Of a DNA stretch of 64,000 nucleotides, positions 53,881 to 64,000 are shown in pieces. The notes beneath the pieces are model-generated. The model ran no database searches. It worked only from the letters and a program-made list of their open reading frames with translations, and was not told the origin of the DNA. This DNA comes from Bryoerythrophyllum caledonicum (lineage: Eukaryota > Streptophyta > Bryopsida > Pottiales > Pottiaceae), in assembly GCA_963971425.1 (NCBI GenBank), contig OZ020526.1, forward strand, positions 1,082,180 to 1,146,179, given 5' to 3'. Positions within the stretch are counted from its first letter, which is position 1. Each line of letters starts with the position of its first letter. The translations under genes were made by a program, and so were the position numbers.

Positions 53881-54507
53881 GCCATCCGGCTTCTTGATCG
53901 CATCCTTGGGCGTCTTCCGCTTCTCTGTACCCCCAGTTCAAACTTCTTCCTCCCATCTCCCTTCCCCCATTTCAAACAAACAGTCCTCAAACTCACTAAC
54001 ACTCTGATCTATTTACTCGAGTTGCAATCCTTCAACTGGGCCACCAAATGAAACCTCACAATCGCATCCAACGCAGCCCTTCCAAAACCATACAATCAAC
54101 CGTGTCTTGCCTATCAACCGTGTCTTGCTAGAACTCGTTGCAAACCCGAACTCTTCAGCACAAAGGAACTAGAGAGAACTCATCAGCTCCCGACCACCAA
54201 AATGATAACCACTAGAACCTTCTCCACCCTCTCCACAGTCTCACCACCTTCGCAACCGCATGCCTTCTTCTACCGTCATTTCCTCTCGATAATCGATTAC
54301 TTAAAACTAGAGCACCACAGGAGAGAGCTTCGGTTGAAGAACTGCACGGAAACGACATCCATTTTTAGTACCGTTCATTCTAAAATTGGAAATCCATGGT
54401 AATAGGTCCAATTTTCAAGTTGCAATATAACATTATATTTTTAATTTTTAATTTTTAATTATAATTTTAATTGAATTAAAAACCAGAGTCCATAAGCAAA
54501 ATTTCAG
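53881..54507 (+). other. C-rich orphan segment, possible gene 5' remnant
   Basis: A CT-rich leader followed by ATG 54,202 and a 66-codon frame beginning MITTRTFSTLSTVSPPSQP, rich in Ser/Thr/Arg and of organelle-transit-peptide character. It stops at 54,400-54,402, just before a pogo-like element. It may be the first exon of a broken gene; the evidence is compositional only. Confidence 0.2.
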
Positions 54508-54699
54508 TACACTAAATATCACTTTTAGTGTAGTGGACACTATAAGCGAACCCGTATACTAATTGTGAACTTGGCAAGTAGTGTAGTGACAAATCATTAC
54601 ACTAAATGCCAACTACTACACTATTTGTGAATTCCACTTAAGATTGCAGTATAAATTTTTTCACTTGTGCACATTTAGTGTATCAAGATAGAAGAAGAT

Positions 54700-55790
54700 T
54701 ATGTGTACATTTTGAGTATAAGAAGCGACAAAGATTAAAATACATTTAGAAAAAAACAACATTTGGATAAAATAGAATTTAGAATGGAATGAACACCAAA
54801 AATTGATTTGGGAAATAAAAGATTGAGAGAAGAACCCAGATATGGAAGAAAAGTGGAGTTGCAAAAATAGGAAACATTTGAATATAGAAGATTGGAAAAT
54901 TTTGAAAATGGAACCAATTAAAGAAATAAACATTTGAATAAATAGACATTTGAAAAGGAGACATTTGAAAAATGTTCATTTCAAAAAATAAACAATAGAA
55001 ACTGAAAACATTTTAGAAGTATGTGAATGAAAAATGGAGCTTTTGAAATATGACTACATTGAAAAAGTAATTTTTTTCAAAATTATTCTTTTAAAAAAGT
55101 GCTTAAAAAATAAAGTACTACAAAAGTAAAAGATTTAGAAAGAAAACATTTGAGATAGAAGACAGTTGAAAAACAAAATATTTGAAAGAAATAAGGATTT
55201 GAAAAAGTAAGGGATTGAAAAATTAAGGATTAGGAAAAGTAAGGGGTTGAAAAAATAAGGGTTTGAAAAAGTAAAGGTTACTTAAAGGAAGGGGTACAAA
55301 AGTAAGGGATTAAAAAAATAAGAATTTGAAAGTAAGGATTTGAAAAAGTAAGGATTTAAAAATGCAAGGGGTTGAAAAAATAAGGGTTTGAAAAAGTAAA
55401 GGTTACATAAAGGAAGGGGTACAAAAGTAAGGGATTAAAATAGTAAGAATTTGAAAAATAAGGAGTTGAAAAAGTAAGGGGTTAAAAAAGTAAGGGTTAG
55501 AAAAAGTAAGTGGGCGAAAAAGTAAGTGGGTGAAAAAGTAAGGGGTTGAAAAAGTAAAGGTTAGAAAAAGTAAGTGGGTGAAAAAGTAAGGGGTTGAAAA
55601 AGTAAAGGTTAGAAAAAGTAAGTGGGTGAAAAAGTAAGGGGTTCAAAATGTATGTGGGTGAAAAAGTAAGGGGTTTTGAAAAGTAAGGGTTAGAAAAGTA
55701 AGTGGTTGAAAAAGTAAGGGTTACAAAAACTAAGGGTTAGGAAAAGCAGGGGTTAGAAAAAGTAAGGATTTGAAAATTTTAAGGTTAGAT
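54700..55790. repeat. AT-rich tandem arrays (ACATTTGAAAA; GGGTTGAAAAAGTAAG)
   Basis: From about 54,700 to 55,010 irregular ACATTTGAAAA-like units occur. From about 55,190 to 55,780 there is an array of about 16-bp units close to GGGTTGAAAAAGTAAG, with higher-order repeats of GGTTAGAAAAAGTAAGTGGG near 55,490-55,660. No coding potential. Confidence 0.8.
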
Positions 55791-55791
55791 A

Positions 55792-56733
55792 TTAACCCCT
55801 AAAGGACCATGACTACTTTCGCTCTAAAACCAATCCAAAACTGCCACTGCCAAAAAGAGACATGAAAATCAGATTTTAAAGTGAATTTCGGATTTCCAAC
55901 CGTAAGATCTTAAAATAGACTTTTAAATAAACATGCCTCAAAATTTTGGTTGCAATCCACCGCACGGATCGATAGATTTTATTGTTTAAAGTCAAAACAA
56001 TGGATCATTTTCTTCCCTGCGTTGAGTAGATCAGCAGACTTTGACTTCACTTTTTATCAATTTTTTCAATTGTACAAGGTCTCAATCTCTTACCATTGTC
56101 TTAAGCATGATGTTATATCCCAATACACCAATTTTTAGAAGGTAAAAAAGGGGTGTAGCATATTCAAAACAAGTGTGCAAGGAGTGGAGGTTAAAAAATT
56201 GCCATTTCACGTTTTATTTTTTTGTGAACTCCGTATGTATTTGAATGATAATCCAAACGGTCAACAAGAAGGTTTTCTCCACATATTGTTGTTGAAAAAA
56301 TACAAAGTGAAAAATATGAAGATCTCTAGGTTTTATGTAGAAAAGATGAATTTTTTTCCCCTGTTGGTCAACAATGTGTGAAAATGTTTGACTTGAAATA
56401 AAATGCCTTTTTACACGAAAGACAACTTTTTTCTTATGAAAATTTGCAAAGATGGAAATATTATTTAGATGTGTGAAAAATCTCAATGTCAATAGAAAAT
56501 TTTGTGAAAAATTTTGGAGGTGCCCGGAGTCCCCATTTTTTACTATGAGTGGTACTAACGTTCAAACCACAAATCCAAAAAATAAAATAAAATTATCTCC
56601 ACGAAGCTCTTATCAGAGGCTATCTTGTATAAAAATTTCAGAGAAAAAGGATTTTTTTCTGAATTGTAGGTACATGCCCAAAATCCAATTTGACCCGGGG
56701 GGGACGTTTGGTCATTTAGGGCCCAGGGGTTAA
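55792..56733. mobile_element. TTAA-ended element, copy E5, in reverse orientation
   Basis: Bounded by TTAACCCCTAAAGGACCATG on the left and GGCCCAGGGGTTAA on the right, 942 bp. The family block appears reversed (CCACCGCACGGATCGATAG near 55,958), so this copy is flipped relative to E2a, E3 and E6. Its right TTAA coincides with the stop codon of the pogo-like transposase. Confidence 0.65.
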
Positions 56734-57891
56734 TTTGCTGTAGGCAAATGAGGCACTTCTAATCCTTCAAAATATTGACGATATTTTGCAACAATCTCTT
56801 GAAGGTGTGGAAATAATTGATTAATATTCCACGTGCCATCTAGCCCTAAAGCTTAACCACATCTAATCATAGATTTACGAGCATAAGACATACTATCACA
56901 ATCTAATAATTGATTAACTTCTTCAATGGAATCGGCCGCCAATTGGAGAAAAAATCTTTTACCCGGATTAAGAAATTTACCGGACCATTGATTGTCAACG
57001 CGCGGAATATTTTGCCATGCATCACTTTGAATAAGCTCCGATTTCTTCATTTCCCATCGCCTTATCCACGCATCTTTAATCTTTGAAATAATAAAAGTAT
57101 CGGCGGGTTGACATAGGTGAGTGACACATGGAGGTAAATATCTTAAACGGTTCTTTTTGGGACTAATACCTCCACTAATCTAGGGGTTAGATTATGGCCC
57201 GAACAATTATCAACCCACACTATTTTTGCACGGTTATAAATGTTGGATTGAAATGCTCGTGGTTCCTCAAGTATTGAGGAAAGATGGATTGGTCCATCCA
57301 TCCTTTCCGGCCCGTACAGTAACACACGCCGGGGATAGAGTCTTCTAATCCTCGGATAGGATAATTTCTATTTTCATTGCTAAATATAATCATGGGGGAT
57401 TCTATCATTGCCCTACGTCCGCCCGAAATGCTAACAACCATTGTCATTGATTCTCCTCCCGCAACTACATCGGCATATTTTACCGAACAATCTCCACAAA
57501 ACCCCAATGTTCTACCGTTGTCCATATTTATGGTGAAATGTGTCTCATCTAAATTTTCAAAGAGATTCTCATTAAATTCACCGGATGCAAAACCTCGTTG
57601 CAAAAGTCCTAAATGATGAGCAACATTCATTTCTATTTGAGCTTCTTTTTCCGGGCTACATGTTAACCGACCACGTTGTGAAAGCAAAACTATGTTATTT
57701 GCATCCATAAAATGTTGAATCCATGAGTGTGTGATTTTATCTTTTATAGGTCTATCATCTTTGGGGTCCTGAGAGTGTGCGGTATAAGGAGAGTTCAACG
57801 CTAAAAGTATTGAGAGGACAAGTTCAATTAGGTGGGTACGAGAGAATTTTATCCCCAAACGCTTGTATACTTCAAAAGATTGTAGCAGCAA
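56730..57891 (-). pseudogene. Pogo/DDE_1-type transposase, frameshifted
   Basis: The coding capacity is spread over three minus frames. From 57,891: a helical N terminus, then LFENLDETHFTINMDNGRTL (first Asp), a beta-rich ESMTMVVSISGGRR block and YCTGRKGWMDQSIF. Near 57,230 the frame shifts into AKIVWVDNCSGHNLTP (second Asp). Near 57,150 it shifts again into RYLPPCVTHLCQPADTFIIS (third Asp), followed by WEMKKSELIQSDAWQNI and a C-terminal segment ending LPTAN at a TAA (56,730-56,732). Two Asp residues about 36 apart and the QPAD motif fit the pogo/jerky DDE_1 group. No ATG is found near 57,891, so the N terminus is probably missing or lies in another frame. Confidence 0.75.
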
Positions 57892-58640
57892 TAGGTAAAA
57901 CCAAAGGACCCATGCTGACCTCCTTGATCCTCATCCGGTTCTGGCTTTGTTGAGAAAACGCTTCCGTTTGCCCAAATTGCTGCGCGTGAATGACATGGCT
58001 TGGTTTGTTGTGGGCTCGACTGTTGGCGCAAGAGAATCTCGTTGGGGTCCTCACTGCGTCATTGTTTCTCTCCCTGCCCGCATGCGCTTGTTTTATCCTA
58101 TAACTCTTGCCTGCTAAATCGCCCCACCCCAAAGCCCTGAAGTATAAGCCCCCCCCGTCCAGCAGACGAACAACCAAAAATTATTTGGTTGCTAAGAAAT
58201 CCCCCACTGGAAATTATAAAACGGGCATCAGAAAAATAACTTCAGGGCATTAGAAAATATGGGCAGGAAACACCTGCGCACCGTCAAGAACTCTGGAAGT
58301 ATGGAAGCATAGGACGAGTATGGAACCCTGAAAATCTTGCCTAACCCCAAGACACATGTAAACTCAAAGATGCTCACCTCACACATGTAAACTCAAAGAT
58401 ACAAAGTTTCATGAATGCAACATCAAAGTCCAAGAGTGATGAAATCTGCAAAGGCAAGAAGGGATAATATGGGATTGAGAATGAAGATAGGTGGTCAATT
58501 AAGGCATGGCGGCCGGGTAGGTTGATTGGGGTATCATTGATGATTTTGGTGGCTAAGACTATTTGTAAACTATTTCACAAATAGTGTACAAAGGTAAGTA
58601 CACTATTCGTGATCCTACACTAAAAGTGATATTTAGTGTA

Positions 58641-59448
58641 GTTCTCAAAAAATATTATCTTTGTAGCTTAAATTTAGACTCAAAGCACAAAGCTCAACTT
58701 GCCAAAATACACTACTACACAAGCCATGGTGATTTATGAAATCAAGCAATTCCACCATATTTTTTATCATTTTAGATCTTTCCAAGAAGTATTGATTCAC
58801 CCCATGTGTATATTACTCACTTGTGTCTGTATTGACAGAAATCTAGATGAAAAAGTGTTCTTTTGTCACAATTAGCAGTGTTCCATATGATAATTGGACC
58901 AAAGTGGTCCGTGTTGTTCTTACATGGTTAAACTCTCTCATGGATGAATCAAATATCATATTTATTGGCAGAGTCAAAAGTGAATAGTTACCATGGATAG
59001 TGTCAAGGCAAGAACATGGCGTCCTCTAAGCCTCAAACCAAATGTGAGGGAATCGGGGCAGGTTACCTTTCAACGGCATGTTATCCTTCAAGCTGGGACC
59101 TAGTAAAAATATCCAAAAGTAACACTTTAAACCCCTACATGCTATTTTTAGTAATCTTAAATCCTAAATTTAGACTCAAAAATTCTAAACTAGTCTGAGG
59201 GACATATTCCTAATATTAAAATAAGGGAAGATTTTTGTTTGGCCATTTCCACCCAACATTTTTTTGAAGGTGAAAGTGGCCCAACTTAAGGGATAACCTT
59301 TCATATTGTAAACAAGAAGACAGTGTAACCGTGAGGCTCTGTCCTAGTTATTTTATGGAAATAGTATGAGACCAATATAAGGTGATTGTAAAAATTGCTC
59401 TTCTTTTTTAGGAAATTTCTTTCTTAGTACCTGAGGTTAAATGTTTTA
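58641..59448. other. AT-rich spacer
   Basis: About 800 bp with no recognised gene or repeat. Confidence 0.4.
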
Positions 59449-60557
59449 TTAACCCCTAAGAGCCCAAGTGTACTTGGGAAGTACGTTTTGGATTTTGGGC
59501 ATGTACCTTTGAGTGGAAAAAATACTCCGATTCTTATGAAAATTTTACACTGCATTGTCCTTTAAGAAATCTATATGGGGAATTTTTCAAATATGATTTT
59601 GGACTCTTGGTTCAAAAGTTATTAGCCTTCAAAGGTCAAAATGGGGACTCTGGACTATTGGGGCAGCCATGTCAACCAATGCAATTTGAGGAGAAAAAAG
59701 GGGCAGAATTTTGGGACAGAAAGTGCGAGGAAAGGAATCCAGACTTCTATGCACGAAGTCCAAGTAGAAAAAGCATTGAAAATTATTAAAAGAATTGTTA
59801 AAATAATTTTTTAAAAAAACAGCAAACAATCAGCAGTTAGCTGGCCTGCCAGCATCCCACGCCAGAAGCGGGCCCGCCAAAAAAAAAAAAAAAACCTGTT
59901 TCTTTTTTTTTTTTTTTTCCCTTCAGCTACGAGGGCGGGACAAATAGGCCACCCAATTTCAAGCACTGCCCTTTCCCATAATGCTTTATTTATTCCATAT
60001 ATTCATGAAAATTATGGATTTTACTATTTTTAGTCGTTTCTTTTTCTAAAATTAGTGGAAAAATAAATTGAAAGTTTCCACCATTGGGATTCTCAAATGC
60101 AACAACTTGTATGAAACAAACAATTTCATATCACTTACGTAGTAATTGTCAACATTTTGTACCCCCTTTCACTAAAGTGTATATTTCTACATCTATTACC
60201 CCTCGAATTGACCTCAAATTTTGCACACAAATAGCTAACAACATATAAGTCATATTGGTAAAAGATTTTATCACATTTCAATGTAAAAACTAGCAGATAT
60301 ACCTAGTCAAAGTAGGCTGACCTTGCCGGGCAAGGGGGGAAAAATACTTTTCTTTGCACTTCAAACGCTATAATCTTCACATCCGTGCGGTGGATTGCAA
60401 CCAAATTTGTATTGTAAGTTCATATACGTGTCTATTTTAAGATTGTACGGTTAAAAGTCTAAAATTAGACTGTAATGTTAGATTTCGTTGCCACTTGTTG
60501 ATGATGGCAGTTTTGGAGTGTTTCATGAGGGAAAATGCCTGGGCTTTTAAAAGTTAA
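59449..60557. mobile_element. TTAA-ended element, copy E6
   Basis: Starts TTAACCCCTAAGAGCCCAAG and ends CCTGGGCTTTTAAAAGTTAA, 1,109 bp. It carries the family block ATCCGTGCGGTGGATTG near 60,380 followed by AAGATTGTACGGTTAAAAG. A near-palindromic A16/T18 stretch (59,880-59,920) with GCGGGCCCGCC beside it lies inside and may be a small insertion. Confidence 0.6.
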
Positions 60558-62820
60558 CTCAATGTATAATATTTCATTTAGCTTTTTATTCCAATACATT
60601 CTATTAAAGTATTTTTTTTGTTTTTGTAAAGATTTAATATTTATGTCATCAAGAATCAAATCTTGTAATATCAATATTAACAATATCAATTGAAATATTT
60701 ATTGAAATAGAATCATTGATTTTTCAATGGGCTGAAAGTGTGATGATCCAAATGCTAAATGCAAACTTTCACAATCAAATTCATTTCCAAACTTGGTCAC
60801 GATTCTTCCGTTTTGGACATTCCATACACTAATTGGTTTTTGCAAATAGTTTGATATCCACTTAATAACTATAAAATCACCCATAAACCACCATTAATTG
60901 CACTTAAAGGCATTTTAAAAATATATTGGTTTCCATTAAAAAAAGCTCCATTATGAAGATTATAAAGCCAAGATTTATTAAATTCAAATTGTATTAATTC
61001 ACAAGCTTCTGGTGTATTTGTTAGAAGACATTATTTAAATGTTGCACATAATTTATTCTTAATAAAGTATACGATTTATTGTATCCTAGCAAATATGATA
61101 CTAAATCAAATAAATAATCTCCAACTATGCATATTAGGTTATATTATGGCAAAAGTTGCAGTTTTGTAAATATATGATCTATCATACATCCATGATACAT
61201 GTTTTCTAATGTAACTTATCTAAAGTACTAGATATATATAAAAAAATTAAATGATAAATTTAAAAATGCAGATATTAGAATATTTATAGATTATTAAAAT
61301 TTCAAACTTGTTTAAGGATGTTTGAATATTCTAAGATGACCAATTCTTTTAGAAATTGATAAATGTTAAAAAAAGACTACATGTTCAATGATGACTACTT
61401 TGTTTTAAAATTACTAAATTGTATCAATTAGACTAAAATAATCCAAGATTACTAAATTATTTATAAATGAAAGATTAATTCAAAGAATACATAAATGTTT
61501 GAAAATTACTAAATGTTCAAAGTTGCTTAAAATGCCCCAATATGATATTTATGACTTGTATGACTTATATAACTTATATGGCTAGTATGGCTTGTCTATT
61601 TTAAGGCTAAATGTTCTTCGACTGAATGTTTCAAGATTGAATTTTCAAGATTGTGTACATCAAGATTGTATATTCCAAGATTATATGTCCAAAGATAATA
61701 TGTTGAAGATAGTATGTTCAAGATTGTATATTGCGGTACTTGAGAAAAAATGTTTCAAGATTGTGGGTGAAAGCATTGTAAAGTGATCAACTCCTATACA
61801 CTTGTGTTGGGAAAAAAAGTACAAAAAAGTGGTTTGTCTCCAATCATAAAATTAGGTTTTTGCATGTCTAAATTTGATTTTTTGAATCTTTTTACCATGT
61901 AGATCAATATAATACATGTTTTGTGAATGATGTGACATGAGAATTTATGAAGAATCTTTCATTTCCTAGTAGTTCAAGTAAAACCAAGTAGAAATTTGGG
62001 AATTTTTTAATCAAATTTTTGAAAATTTTCTTTCCAAAACCCTCCCTTTCGTCTCCATGATTCTAAAACACTATGTGTTAAGATGTAATGATATGTGCAA
62101 ATATGAAAAAAGTGATTTGGAAAATTTTGATTTTTGTCTTTTTAAAAGGTCAATATGAATAGTAATTTACATCAAATGACCATTTTGTTTTTGGAAACAT
62201 ATTTATTTTGCTTCCATCTAGTGCGGCATATATACTTGTCAACTACTTTTTTTTAGATCTTATTTCATTTTGGGCTACTTTTGTGCCAAATCCATTCTTT
62301 TGAACATGTACAAAAGCACATCAAAACTAATTTTTTAAAATAGGATTTCCAAAAAAATTATACTAGAAGATTAGTAATGCACTTTTCAATGCTAAAACAA
62401 AAATAGAATTTATATTTTATAAAAACACATGTCACTTTATTCAGGATCAATGTTTGTGGGAGGCCTAAACCAAAGATTTCATCACTTTGGTTGATCACTT
62501 TACCATGCTTTCACTCCATAGCCATCTTGTAGTTCCAACCAAGTTTGGCCTAAGCAACCAACACTACAACAAATCCAACATTTTGTGACTAGGTTTTTGT
62601 ACTCATGTTTGCTCTATTGGTTGATTGTATTTATGCTAGGGACGGAATTAAATGACTTCTTGTAGTCTTCTGATGCACTACATGTGGTCTTTCATTGTGA
62701 ACACGCATGTATGTGATTGACTGGATATGGTCCATTTAGTGTTATAGATATTAGATGTTGTTTGATTGCTTGTACTGCCCACACTTTGATTTATACTAGG
62801 TGTAGTCAAGTACAAAGTCT
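60558..62820. other. Very AT-rich stretch with degenerate tandem repeats
   Basis: No gene supported. Between about 61,545 and 61,765 short units such as CAAGATTGTATATT, TGTTCAAGATTG and TATGACTTATAT recur imperfectly. Confidence 0.45.
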
Positions 62821-64000
62821 GCATTAGGCAGGGATATGACTACATGCAGTTATTGGTTGTCTACACTTAAGTATTGGTTGTCTATACTTAAGTATGGATT
62901 CAGGGGGAAGGAGTGCGAGCGAAATCATCACGGAAGTGGGTGCAGATCGTCGACGGAAAAAAAATAAAAATAAACACAATCTGACTTGCAAGCACGAAGA
63001 AGAGTCTGGACAAAACAGGTTGCAGACTGTGACAGAGCAGCAAAAGATTGTAGCAAGAAAAAAAAAAACAAAACGGCATCGAGAAGCGAAGTAAAACGAG
63101 AGAAGGAAAATTTTGGCGCGGCAGTGAGGAGCGGCGCCAAGCAGGAACCCACAAGTCAGGGGAGTTCGGCGGAAGCAGAAGCACGAGTGGGAGATTGAGA
63201 GGTAAAACGCTGGCAAATGGAAAGAATCCGGATTGGGCACAATTCCGAATTGTGACAAAATCCGGGCTCGGAAGAAGGACCTGCGGCTAGGGGGTACGGA
63301 GACAATGACGAAAACGCGTCGAAGGAGAGGGTGAGCATTACGGACACACACAAGCAGCAAGGAGAAATCACTCGGCTTTGGGGCAGATTCTAAGTTCCAA
63401 TGGATTAAAAGTAGGAGACGAAGACGAAGACAAAGACGAAGACGAAGATGAAGACGAAGACGAAGACGAAGAGGAAGAGGAAGAGAAAAGAAAAACCAAA
63501 ACTTCATATGAGAACGTGGGTTTTGAAGCAACTTTTGGAGCAAGAGGTGCGAAATTGGACGGAAGCACTGAGCGGGGGCACAACGGCAAGGGCAGATACG
63601 TTGGGACGTAGGAAGAGCAGGAATTTGAATTTGGAATGGGGAAGCGGCACTAAGGGAGCCGAACTCCACCAACAAGCTGCACCGAGCCTGCTTAAACTGC
63701 ATGAAGCCTGCCTACAGTACCGAACTACACCAACAAACAACACCAAGCCAGGGATACGACGGGGAGAAAGCACAACCCATTAAGGGTTGAGGTGAAAAGC
63801 CTTGGAGACTGTTTACCTTAGAAGAGGTTGTGCAACAGTTTGGGACAGAGGGTTGAGAACTTCTTGGGCTGCTTTGGATTTGGGAGTTGGAGAATTTGCT
63901 GGGACCCTTTCCTTGTTAGATCCAAGACCAGTTTGTTGGAGGGCAACCCTTATCACATTCTAGGGTTAGGGTTATGACGGTGGTGCTGAGGAATGAGGTG
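62821..64000. other. GC-richer low-complexity segment at the right edge
   Basis: A shift to higher GC and purine-rich plus-strand DNA. There is a short duplication of TATTGGTTGTCTAYACTTAAG (62,852-62,892) and a GAAGAC/GACGAA array (63,418-63,485). The 292-codon minus frame over it is composed of Leu/Arg/Ser runs and is likely a by-product. It could be a 5' regulatory region or an LTR whose body lies outside the window. Confidence 0.3.

Larger units (their letters stand above)
54510..58638. mobile_element. Pogo-like (Tc1/mariner) element, 4.1 kb, degraded
   Basis: Flanked by TA (54,508-54,509 and 58,639-58,640). Both ends start CACTAAATATCACTTTTAGT and match the 321-bp MITE at 47,899, including about 150 bp of subterminal DNA. 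Inside are, left to right, an ACATTTGAAAA-rich tract, a 16-bp tandem array, a TTAA element (55,792-56,733) and a frameshifted DDE transposase on minus. The TA target and DDE_1-type transposase agree with a pogo-like origin. The CACTA start is coincidental; CACTA elements make 2-3-bp duplications and encode a different enzyme. Confidence 0.75.

Noticed and set aside
54510-58638. CACTA (En/Spm) transposon
   Set aside because: Ends begin CACTA, but the duplication is TA and the internal enzyme is a DDE_1/pogo type; no CACTA transposase is visible.
62824-63702. 292-codon minus-strand open frame
   Set aside because: It consists of Leu/Arg/Ser runs opposite GAAGAC-type repeats and poly-A; composition alone keeps it open.

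Overview
The window looks like a transposon-rich stretch of a land-plant nuclear genome. Evidence: two PIF/Harbinger elements of plant type (one with a Plant_tran-class transposase and a NAM-associated/Myb-like partner gene), a Stowaway-type terminus, a very large Ty3/gypsy element with plant Tat/Ogre-like layout, and a captured piece of a plant CHY-type zinc-finger gene. The species cannot be fixed from the sequence. A Tc1 element with DD34E spacing and a TTAA-terminated family are unusual for flowering plants, so a seed-free plant or gymnosperm is possible, but that is a guess. I see no rRNA, tRNA or CRISPR and no convincingly intact host gene; well over half of the window is mobile DNA.

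Layout. 1-13,100: three copies and two partial copies of a TTAA-ended element, Harbinger-1 (3,104-6,285, transposase and trihelix partner tail to tail), two small TA-flanked MITEs, and an intact Tc1-like element (10,316-13,093) with about 577-bp inverted repeats. 14,045-46,451: Harbinger-2, swollen from roughly 4 kb to 32.4 kb by nested insertions. A 19.5-kb Ty3 element (15,384-34,877, reading on the minus strand) splits its transposase gene; a solo LTR (35,703-37,390) sits in a minisatellite between its two genes; a 7.2-kb short-LTR element (38,737-45,932) splits its partner gene. That short-LTR element carries a CHY zinc-finger fragment and in turn holds the 5' part of another retrotransposon (2.6-kb LTR plus gag-protease), in the opposite orientation.

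46,452-54,500: more MITEs, a GC-richer reading-frame cluster of unknown function (48.6-49.7 kb) with a tandemly duplicated 3' region, and possible small exons of an unidentified gene. 54,510-58,638: a pogo-like (Tc1/mariner) element with a frameshifted transposase, whose termini match a 321-bp MITE at 47,899. It contains a 16-bp tandem array and a TTAA element inserted exactly at the transposase stop codon. 58,639-64,000: one more TTAA element, AT-rich DNA with degenerate tandem repeats, and a GC-richer low-complexity end.

Insertion order is readable. Harbinger-2 came first; the short-LTR element (LTRs about 3% apart) and then the Ty3 element (six differences in 1,984 bp) followed. Target duplications (TTA, AGCGC, GTATT) and reading frames that continue across the insertions support this. 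The Ty3 element keeps an open 2,195-codon gag-pol, while its extra reading frames upstream and downstream carry three in-frame stop codons.
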